The notes under the pieces: generated by a model
Seen by the model: only the letters and a program-made list of their open reading frames with translations
Told to the model about the DNA's origin: nothing
Database searches by the model: none
Position numbers and translations under genes: made by a program
DNA from: Oxalobacter formigenes
GTDB taxonomy: Bacteria > Pseudomonadota > Gammaproteobacteria > Burkholderiales > Burkholderiaceae_D
Reading direction: 5' to 3'
Length of the DNA stretch: 43,554 nt
Assembly: GCA_949290765.1 (NCBI GenBank)
Contig: CASETG010000045.1
Location: forward strand, 1 to 43,554
Shown here: positions 29,736 through 36,452 of the stretch, in pieces
Numbering within the stretch: position 1 is the stretch's first letter
How the letters are laid out: each line of letters starts with the position of its first letter

Positions 29736-30145
29736 TTTCCGGTTCGTCGTCATGTGCATGTGCGCATGACATATTGGCAGTCATACAGTAATCTGTTCAT
29801 TTTCCGAAAATAACCATTTTGTAGAAAATCTTCCTGGAAACAACAATGCGATTCTGTTTTTTTGTGGTAAAGAAATCGTTTCAGGCAAATGATTTCTTTA
29901 CCACAAAGGTATGCGTTTTGACAATCAGGTGATATACTTCGGCGATTTCAGCTTCCGGAATTTCCGCCGTTGCATGACAGGCGGTCGTGCCGGAAATGCT
30001 GTGTCGTGTATGTTCAGGATGTCATTACTGCCGAGCTGTACATTGACCGAAGACGGCGACCTTGCCAGGTACCGGCTTCAGAAAACGAACTTCGTCCTGA
30101 ATGGTCAGGATCATGCAGGACAAATTTTTATCTGAACGGGATGTC
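29736..30145. other. Intergenic region without a supported gene
   Basis: 410 bp between tRNA-Thr and the CoA-transferase gene. It contains the long inverted repeat at 29861-29907 and an isolated TTGACA at about 29918. A TATACT follows nine bases after the TTGACA, too close for a normal promoter. A 74-codon open frame at 29911-30135 has no ribosome binding site and resembles nothing. The rest may be a long leader of the CoA-transferase mRNA. Confidence 0.6.
29861..29907. repeat. Long inverted repeat (21-bp arms, 5-nt loop)
   Basis: Arm 29861-29881 pairs with 29887-29907; the outer 17 bp are perfect (TTTGTGGTAAAGAAATC with its complement), then one G-T pair and three more pairs, loop CAGGC. 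It is not followed by a T run on either strand in the terminator orientation. It lies about 240 bp upstream of the CoA-transferase start. Confidence 0.85.
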
Positions 30146-31654
30146 ATGAATATTGATGTTTTGCAAAAACGTATTCGTCTGCCTGAATTGAGAAAAAAGG
30201 TAACCAGCGCCGAAGCTGCAGCCGAGCATGTCAAGGACGGCATGACCGTCGGCATGAGCGGCTTCACACTGGCAGGATGCGTTAAAAGTGTTCCTCATGC
30301 CATAGCCAGAAAAGCGGCCACCCAACCCTTGAAAATTTCGCTGTTGACCGGCGCTTCTCTGGGAAATGATGTCGACAGCGCCTTGACCAACGCCGGTGTG
30401 CTGGCAAGACGTTCCCCATTCCAGACGGACAGAACATTGCGGAATGCCATCAACCGCGGCGAAATCATGTATATCGACAACCATTTGTCGGAAACCGGCG
30501 AACAACTGCGCAGACAGCAGGTCAAGCCGGTGGATGTCGCCATCATCGAAGCCGTCTCCATTACCGAGTCCGGCGAAATCATTCCGACCGCATCTGTCGG
30601 CAATAACGAAATCTTCGCAATGCAGGCCAACAAGGTCATCGTCGAAGTCAATCTGGCCTATTCCCTTGAAATGGAAGGCGCACACGATATCTATTGCGCG
30701 CGTCATTTCCCGAATGCCGAACCGATCGGCGTCATGTCGCCACGTGACCGTATCGGCTCCATCGGCATTTCGATACCGCCGGAAAAAATCGTCGCCATCG
30801 TCGTGACCGACGAAATGGATACGCCATCGCAGAATCTGCCGCCGGATGAGGAAACCGCACAAATCGCCGGTCATCTCATCGATTTTTTCAAGAACGAAAT
30901 CCGTCTCGGTCGCCTGACCAACAGCCTGCGTCCACTCCAGTCCGGCATCGGCACGATCGCCAATGCGGTCATGTCGGGACTTCAGACCGGGCCGTTCAGT
31001 CATCTGACCATGTATTCGGAAGTGTTGCAGGATTCGACTTTCGAGCTGATCGATGCCGGCATGATGGATTTCGCTTCGGCAACCGCCATCACGCTGACCG
31101 ACCAGAAGAGCCGTGAAGTCTTCGGCAACTTCGGTCGCTACAAGGACCATGTCGTCATCCGTCCGCAACGTATTTCCAACCATCCGGAAGTCATCCAGCG
31201 ACTGGGCATCATCACTATCAATACGGCACTTGAAGCCGATATTTACGGTCATGTCAATTCGACCCATGTCATGGGTACACACATGATGAACGGTATCGGT
31301 GGTTCCGGCGACTTCACCCACAATGCACATACCGCCATTTTCGTCACCAAATCGGTAGCGAAGGGCGGCGTCATTTCCAGTATCGTCCCGATGGTGCCGC
31401 ATGTCGACCATACGGAACACGATGTCGATATTCTGGTTACCGAAGTCGGTCTGGCCGATCTGCGTGGTCTGGCTCCGCGTGAACGTGCGCAAACCATCAT
31501 CAACAACTGTGTGGAAGGTGAATATCAGGACATGCTGCGCGATTATGTCCGTGAGGCAAATCGCAGAGGTGGACAGACGCCGCATGTTCTGGAAAAAGCA
31601 CTCTCCTGGCATCAGCGACTGCATGAAACCGGTTCGATGAAGAAAGAAGCATGA
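30146..31654 (+). CDS. Acetyl-CoA hydrolase/transferase family; succinyl-CoA:acetate CoA-transferase type
   Basis: Cytoplasmic class I CoA-transferase, about 502 aa from the ATG at 30146. The family exchanges CoA between succinyl-CoA (or other acyl-CoA) and acetate through a glutamyl-CoA thioester. The N-terminal half has VKDGMTVGMSGFTLAGCVKSVPHAIA and VSITESGEIIPTASVGNNEIFAMQA. The probable catalytic Glu is in HLTMYSEVLQDSTFELID. The C-terminal half has MGTHMMNGIGGSGDFTHNAHTAIFVTKSVAKGGVISSIVPMVPHVDHTEHDVDILVTEVGLADLRGLAPRERA, matching Cat1/AarC. The exact acyl pair cannot be told from sequence. It is a stand-alone gene with its own terminator. Confidence 0.9.
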   Translation: MNIDVLQKRIRLPELRKKVTSAEAAAEHVKDGMTVGMSGFTLAGCVKSVPHAIARKAATQPLKISLLTGASLGNDVDSALTNAGVLARRSPFQTDRTLRNAINRGEIMYIDNHLSETGEQLRRQQVKPVDVAIIEAVSITESGEIIPTASVGNNEIFAMQANKVIVEVNLAYSLEMEGAHDIYCARHFPNAEPIGVMSPRDRIGSIGISIPPEKIVAIVVTDEMDTPSQNLPPDEETAQIAGHLIDFFKNEIRLGRLTNSLRPLQSGIGTIANAVMSGLQTGPFSHLTMYSEVLQDSTFELIDAGMMDFASATAITLTDQKSREVFGNFGRYKDHVVIRPQRISNHPEVIQRLGIITINTALEADIYGHVNSTHVMGTHMMNGIGGSGDFTHNAHTAIFVTKSVAKGGVISSIVPMVPHVDHTEHDVDILVTEVGLADLRGLAPRERAQTIINNCVEGEYQDMLRDYVREANRRGGQTPHVLEKALSWHQRLHETGSMKKEA

Positions 31655-31669
31655 CAAGGGTCATCTCCA

Positions 31670-31713
31670 CCAATAAAAAACGCCTGGGTATACACTCAGG
31701 CGTTTTTTATTGG
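31670..31713. terminator. Intrinsic terminator with 17-bp stem
   Basis: Arms 31670-31686 and 31697-31713 pair perfectly (core CGCCTG/CAGGCG) with a 10-base loop, flanked by A6 and T6 inside the arms. It ends the CoA-transferase transcript and can act on the minus-strand symporter transcript too. Confidence 0.93.
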
Positions 31714-31843
31714 CTTGTCCGGAAAAAACCTTACCGCCAATGATGAACAGGTACGGTCGCGGAATGACGATCACACCATACTGCAACCGGCATTTCCACG
31801 TTAACGGTGGTGACTGGCGGTGAATTTCGGCCGATATACGAAC

Positions 31844-33169
31844 TCAGAGGTTCTGAATCAGAATCACGAAAATCAGTACCGGCGCAATATAACGGCAAAA
31901 TCCCTTGAGCAACGGCAACCAGACCGGTCGGGTTCCATCCGCTCTGGTCAATCTGGCCGCAATCACAGGCCATGATTTCCAGCCGACCAGAATGGCGACC
32001 ATGATGCCGCCGAACGGCATGATCAGGTTGGAGCTGACATAATCCAGAATTCCGAACAGGTTTTTCCCGAACAGGGTGTAATCTTTCCAGACACCAAGCG
32101 ACAGGGAAGCACCGATACCGAGTACGAACATCAGGATGGACATGACAACCGTCATGGTTGTCCTTGGCAGGTGAAATTCGTCGATAAAGAAGCTGACCAC
32201 CACTTCCATCAGCGACACCGACGAAGTCAGGGCGGCGACGAACAGCAGGAAAAAGAAAAGAATGCCGAAAAACGAACCGCCGCTCATCTGTGAAAACACT
32301 GCCGGCATGGTGATGAATGTCAGACCAGGACCGGCTGATGGGTCGAAACCGAACACGAAAATGGCCGGAAAAACCATCAATCCCGACAGGAAGCATATCA
32401 ACGTCGTCAATCCGATGACGCTGCCCGCCGAATTGGGAATATAGGTTTCATCCGAGGCATATGAACCGTAAGTAATCATGCACCCCATCCCCAGCGACAT
32501 GGAAAAGAAAGCAAGTCCCATGGCTTCGATGACCATGACCGGCGTCACCTTGCTGAAATCAGGCTGGAGAAATGTCAAAACTCCCTCGATGGCACCCGGC
32601 AGAGTCAACCCTCTGACGATCAGGACGAGAATCAGCAGAAACAGCATGACCATCAGGTATTTGCTGACCTGCTCGATCCCTTTCTGGACGCCGGCCAGCA
32701 CCACGGCGGCTGTCAGTCCCATGAACGCGGCATGATACCAGAGCGGTTGCACCGGGTCGGCGATAAACGAATCGAAAGTCGAAGACAAGAATACGGGATT
32801 CGATGTCAGAATGGAGCCGTCTATGGATTTGACGATATAGGCGATGGTCCAGCCGCCGACGACACTGTAAAAAGAAAGAATCAGAAAACCGCACAAGACG
32901 CCGATATAGCCGACGCCGGACCACCATTTTCCGCCAAGTCGCCTGTAAGCGCCGACAGGACTCCGGCGGCTCGCCGCGCCGACGGACATTTCCGCAATCA
33001 TCAACGAAATACCCAGCGTACAGACGATTACCAGAAATATCACCAGAAAAGCGCCGCCACCGTTTTGCGCGGCGACATAAGGAAATTTCCAGATGGCTCC
33101 GAGACCGACGGCAGAACCGGCTGCCGCCAAGATGAAACCGAGACGTGACCCCCACTCCGCGCGTGCCAT
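31844..33169 (-). CDS. Sodium-dependent amino-acid symporter, NSS (SLC6) family
   Basis: Inner-membrane Na+-coupled transporter with a LeuT fold, 441 aa. The TM1 signature GFILAAAGSAVGLGAIWKFPYVAAQNGGGAFL contains the unwound substrate/Na+ site. The length and about eleven hydrophobic segments resemble the shorter bacterial members (MhsT-like, lacking TM12). The ATG at 33167-33169 has a GGAGG Shine-Dalgarno nine bases upstream; the longer frame begins with a TTG at 33196 that lies upstream of that site. Substrate is not readable from sequence. It is divergent from ddh. Confidence 0.92.
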   Translation of the reverse strand: MARAEWGSRLGFILAAAGSAVGLGAIWKFPYVAAQNGGGAFLVIFLVIVCTLGISLMIAEMSVGAASRRSPVGAYRRLGGKWWSGVGYIGVLCGFLILSFYSVVGGWTIAYIVKSIDGSILTSNPVFLSSTFDSFIADPVQPLWYHAAFMGLTAAVVLAGVQKGIEQVSKYLMVMLFLLILVLIVRGLTLPGAIEGVLTFLQPDFSKVTPVMVIEAMGLAFFSMSLGMGCMITYGSYASDETYIPNSAGSVIGLTTLICFLSGLMVFPAIFVFGFDPSAGPGLTFITMPAVFSQMSGGSFFGILFFFLLFVAALTSSVSLMEVVVSFFIDEFHLPRTTMTVVMSILMFVLGIGASLSLGVWKDYTLFGKNLFGILDYVSSNLIMPFGGIMVAILVGWKSWPVIAARLTRADGTRPVWLPLLKGFCRYIAPVLIFVILIQNL

Positions 33170-33369
33170 AAGCAATAACCTCCGACTATTAGACAATCAT
33201 CCCCGTTATTGCCTGCCGACAGCCTTCTGGCAGCATGACAAAGGGCACTACCTGACGACCGGAACGACTTGAATCCGGCCAAAGGCGCCACCGTTTTTCC
33301 GGCGTCCTGACAACCGGTTCAACACGTGACCATACAAAATTTCATATTTTAGCGGAGAACGTTTTTATC

Positions 33370-33399
33370 TTGCTAGCATCATGCAACTATGTCTATACT
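33370..33399 (+). promoter_or_regulatory. Promoter of ddh
   Basis: TTGCTA (33370-33375), 18-bp spacer, TATACT (33394-33399), giving a leader of about 55 nt before the ATG at 33461. Confidence 0.5.
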
Positions 33400-33460
33400 C
33401 CGCAGTGACAAATCCAGTAAAGAATCTTATTGCCACATACCGTTTCATAAAGGAAAAAAC

Positions 33461-34381
33461 ATGACCATCAAAGCAGCAGTCCACGGTTTGGGCAACATCG
33501 GCCGGCATGTCATCGATTGCCTGAGCTGTGCGCCCGATTTTGAATGTCTTGGCGTCATCCGCCGCGAATCGTCGCTCGGAACGCAATCCATCGAACGCAG
33601 GGGTCTGCCCGACTTCGCATCCATCGATCAGCTGATCGCAGCAAAAGGCAAGCCTGATGTCGTCATCCTCTGCGGTCCTTCGCGTTCGGTTCCTGACGAT
33701 GCGAAATTCTATCTCTCAAAAGGCATCTGCACCGTCGACAGCTTCGATGTCCACAGCGAAATTCCCGAACTCGTCGGCATGCTCGACAAGGTCGCACGCG
33801 AAAACCAGTGCGGCTGCATCACTGCCGCCGGATGGGACCCGGGTACTGATTCGGTCATGCGTACACTGTTTGAAGCTATGGCGCCTGTCGGCACGACATT
33901 CACCAATTTCGGTCGTGGCCGTTCCATGGGTCACTCGGTTGCCGCACGCGCCATTCCCGGCGTGGCCGACGCGACTTCCATCACCATTCCTATCGGTGGA
34001 GGCCGCCATTCCCGTCTGGTTTACGTCCTTCCGGAACAGGGCGCTTCCTTTGAACAAATCAAAAAAGACCTCGCCGCAGATCCCTATTTCAGCCATGACC
34101 CGCTGGAAGTCCGCGAAGTCAAAACACCGGAAGAAATGGCTGCCGTCGCCGACAATTCGCATGGCGTCCTGATGGAACGGATCGGCGCATCCGGACGCAC
34201 ATCCAACCAGCACCTTGTCTTCGATATGAAAATCGACAATCCGGCGCTGACTTCCCAGATTCTGGTGTCTTGCGCCAGAGCCATCACCCGTATGGGCAAC
34301 GGCTGCTTTACGCTGATCGACGTTCCGCCGGTTCTGCTGTTGCCAGGCGACCGGATGCAGCACATCGCCCGTCTGGTCTAA
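33461..34381 (+). CDS. ddh: meso-Diaminopimelate D-dehydrogenase
   Basis: NADP-dependent enzyme that makes meso-diaminopimelate directly from tetrahydrodipicolinate and ammonia, a one-step route to the lysine and peptidoglycan precursor. It has 306 aa from the ATG at 33461, preceded by AAAGGAA. The Rossmann start is AAVHGLGNIGRHVIDCL. VVILCGPSRSVPDDAKF, CTVDSFDVHSEIPELV, AAGWDPGTDSVMRTLF and GRGRSMGHSVAARAIPGVADA follow the Ddh pattern. The C-terminal GRTSNQHLVFDMKIDNPALTSQILVSCARAITRM also fits. The GHSD usually seen in the family reads GHSV here. Identification rests on these motifs, with moderate divergence from actinobacterial Ddh. Confidence 0.87.
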   Translation: MTIKAAVHGLGNIGRHVIDCLSCAPDFECLGVIRRESSLGTQSIERRGLPDFASIDQLIAAKGKPDVVILCGPSRSVPDDAKFYLSKGICTVDSFDVHSEIPELVGMLDKVARENQCGCITAAGWDPGTDSVMRTLFEAMAPVGTTFTNFGRGRSMGHSVAARAIPGVADATSITIPIGGGRHSRLVYVLPEQGASFEQIKKDLAADPYFSHDPLEVREVKTPEEMAAVADNSHGVLMERIGASGRTSNQHLVFDMKIDNPALTSQILVSCARAITRMGNGCFTLIDVPPVLLLPGDRMQHIARLV

Positions 34382-34705
34382 ACCCGGATATTGGCGCGAC
34401 AACGCAGGCGATACCGTTACCCATGTATCGCTTCGCGACAAAAAGCCACGCGCACCCACGGCAACCGCTCCTCGAAACCCGACCGTTTCACGGAGCGGTT
34501 CTTTTTTGCCAGACAGCTCCGCAGAAAACGAAAATCAGCCCGTGGAACCGAAACTGCCACAAGAGCGAACCGCATACAGACCATTTGGCCAGCTATTCCA
34601 TCATGCGCCATCTGGATTTGTCACATCCCGATACATGCCTCATGCCATAATAACGTCTGCATCATTCGCATATTCCTGTTTCATGTTTTCCAAGCCGGCG
34701 ATTTT
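34382..34705. other. Intergenic region with a terminator only
   Basis: 324 bp between ddh and the AI-2E-family permease. Apart from the terminator at 34463-34507 I see no gene, RNA or clear promoter. Short open frames here lack ribosome binding sites and family resemblance. The permease promoter presumably lies after 34510. Confidence 0.6.
34463..34507 (+). terminator. Intrinsic terminator after ddh
   Basis: AACCGCTCC (34463-34471) pairs with GGAGCGGTT (34492-34500). An inner GAAAC/GTTTC stem lies across a 2-nt internal loop, followed by CTTTTTT. Confidence 0.9.
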
Positions 34706-35806
34706 ATGAAGCAATCCGAACCCTACGGAAAAGTATTCATCCTTTTTCTGTCCGCAGTCACGATAGCGTTCTTATGGATTTTGTGGCCTTTTTACGGCGC
34801 GGTTTTCTGGGGATTCATTCTGGCGGTCATGTTCATGCCACTGAACGACTATTTCCTGTCGAAAATGCCCGGCAAGAAAAATACGGCATCCATCCTCACC
34901 ATTTGCGTGTGCCTGCTCATTGTCGTCATCCCGCTGATTCTTGTCATCGGCGCGCTGGCACAGGAAAGTGCGGCCCTGTATCAGAAAATCCAGACGAAAA
35001 GCATCGGTCTCGATGCGACTTTCCGTATGCTCGTCTCATATCTGCCCGACTGGGTAACCAGCCTGCTCAACCGCTCCGGCATCACCACCATGTCGGAATT
35101 CCAGCAGAAAGTTTCCAGCGGCATGCTTCAGGCCAGCCAGTACATCGCCGGAAAACTGTTCGTCATCGGACAAAACATTCTGGATTTCACCATCGGCTTC
35201 TGTATCATGCTGTACCTGCTGTTCTTCCTGCTCCGCGACGGAAAAGAACTCGCCTTGCGCATCAGGAAAATCATCCCGCTGGCCAATGACCACAAACTCC
35301 TGCTTCTGGGCAAGTTCACCGGCGTCATCCGCGCAACGGTCAAGGGCAATCTGGTCGTCTCTGTCGTGCAAGGCGGACTGGGTGGCCTGATTTTCTGGCT
35401 CATGGGAATAGAAGCCCCATTGCTATGGGGCGCGACCATGTCGGTGCTTTCCCTGTTGCCGTCAGGGTCTGGCGTGATATGGGTACCGGTCGCCATCTAC
35501 TTTCTGGCGACGGGCGCTATCCTGAAAGGTATTCTCCTTCTGGTACTCGGTATCCTGGTAATCGGTCTGGCGGATAACTTTCTGCGTCCGTTGCTGGTCG
35601 GCAAGGACACTCAAATGCCAGACTATCTGGTTCTGATTTCCACTATCGGCGGCATGGCGCTTTTCGGACTCAACGGCTTTGTCCTGGGCCCCGTGATCGC
35701 CGCACTTTTCATCACGGCATGGGGACTGTATGCCACCCTGTCACAAAAAAGCCAAACGGATGCACTCCCGCCGGAGAACGGTGATACGCCGGATCATCAG
35801 GCATGA
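34706..35806 (+). CDS. AI-2E family (PerM/TqsA-like) membrane permease
   Basis: Inner-membrane protein of 366 aa with about eight hydrophobic helices. Two lie in the first 60 residues, then one near 65-85, a periplasmic stretch, and the C-terminal block GGLGGLIFWLMGIEAPLLWGATMSVLSLLPSGSGVIWVPVAIY. DNFLRPLLVGKDTQMPDYLVLISTIGGMALFGLNGFVLGPVIAALF is the family hallmark. Members have been linked to autoinducer-2 export or Na+/H+ antiport; the role here is unknown. The ATG at 34706 fits the family N-terminus; the open frame from 34391 upstream runs through the ddh terminator. It is convergent with ubiX with only six bases between stops. Confidence 0.88.
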   Translation: MKQSEPYGKVFILFLSAVTIAFLWILWPFYGAVFWGFILAVMFMPLNDYFLSKMPGKKNTASILTICVCLLIVVIPLILVIGALAQESAALYQKIQTKSIGLDATFRMLVSYLPDWVTSLLNRSGITTMSEFQQKVSSGMLQASQYIAGKLFVIGQNILDFTIGFCIMLYLLFFLLRDGKELALRIRKIIPLANDHKLLLLGKFTGVIRATVKGNLVVSVVQGGLGGLIFWLMGIEAPLLWGATMSVLSLLPSGSGVIWVPVAIYFLATGAILKGILLLVLGILVIGLADNFLRPLLVGKDTQMPDYLVLISTIGGMALFGLNGFVLGPVIAALFITAWGLYATLSQKSQTDALPPENGDTPDHQA

Positions 35807-35812
35807 TGCCAT

Positions 35813-36394
35813 TCAGACCATGCCGTTCCACCGGACGATGCCCTCGTCGGCGATACCGAACAGATCCAGCACACGCCTGAGCGTCTGGTCCACCATTTCC
35901 TCGATGGACTGCGGCCTGCAATAAAACGCAGGTACCGGCGGATAAATGATGCCACCCATTTCCGTTACGGATTGCATGTTTCTCAGATGCACCAGATGCA
36001 GCGGCGTTTCCCTGACCGCCAACACCAGCCTGCGACGTTCTTTCAGGACGACATCGGCAGCGCGGGTCATCAGATTGTCGCCATAGCCATGCGCGATCGC
36101 CGAGAGCGTCTTCATGGAGCAGGGTGCGATGACCATGCCATCATTGCGGAATGAACCACTGGCAAGCGCAGCTGCCATATCCCTGACATCGTACACATGG
36201 TCTGCGAGCGCTTCGGCATCGGCGACCGACAATCCCGTTTCATGCCGCAAGGTCAGCGCCGCGGCATCCGAGACGACAAGATGCGTCTCGACATGTGCCA
36301 TCCCTTGCAACATCCTGAGCAGGCGGACGCCGTAAATGGCGCCGCTCGCTCCTGTCATACCGACAATCAGACGTTTCGGATTTTCCATATGCAT
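35813..36394 (-). CDS. ubiX: Flavin prenyltransferase UbiX
   Basis: Makes prenylated FMN, the cofactor of UbiD-type decarboxylases, from dimethylallyl phosphate and FMN. The 193 aa show LIVGMTGASGAIYGVRLL (FMN-binding), VIAPCSMKTLSAIAHGYGDNLMTRAADVVLKERRRLVLAVRETPLHLVHLRNM, and GGIIYPPVPAFYCRPQSIEEMVDQTLRRVLDLFGI. These match UbiX/Pad1 closely. Starts at 36394 or 36388 are both possible. It lies 58 bp downstream of tex on the same strand, so the two may be co-transcribed. No ubiD is in the window. Confidence 0.95.
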   Translation of the reverse strand: MHMENPKRLIVGMTGASGAIYGVRLLRMLQGMAHVETHLVVSDAAALTLRHETGLSVADAEALADHVYDVRDMAAALASGSFRNDGMVIAPCSMKTLSAIAHGYGDNLMTRAADVVLKERRRLVLAVRETPLHLVHLRNMQSVTEMGGIIYPPVPAFYCRPQSIEEMVDQTLRRVLDLFGIADEGIVRWNGMV

Positions 36395-36452
36395 CCCATT
36401 TTCCGGAGCTTCGTCCTTTCAATCGACCGGATACATGATACCGGCAAAACGG

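Noticed and set aside
29861..29907. Reading the long inverted repeat as an intrinsic terminator for tRNA-Thr
   Set aside because: No T run follows the stem on the plus strand, the stem is AT-rich, and it lies over 120 bp from the tRNA.
29911..30135. Possible 74-aa protein upstream of the CoA-transferase
   Set aside because: No ribosome binding site, no recognisable family, and a poor codon pattern.
29660..30145. tRNA-Thr as an integration site for a mobile element
   Set aside because: I could not find a second copy of the tRNA 3' end, an integrase or any phage gene near it.
30128..31657. 509-codon open frame antisense to the whole CoA-transferase gene
   Set aside because: It is a shadow frame produced by the codon bias of the real gene; the translation has no family motif and the sense strand matches a well-known family throughout.
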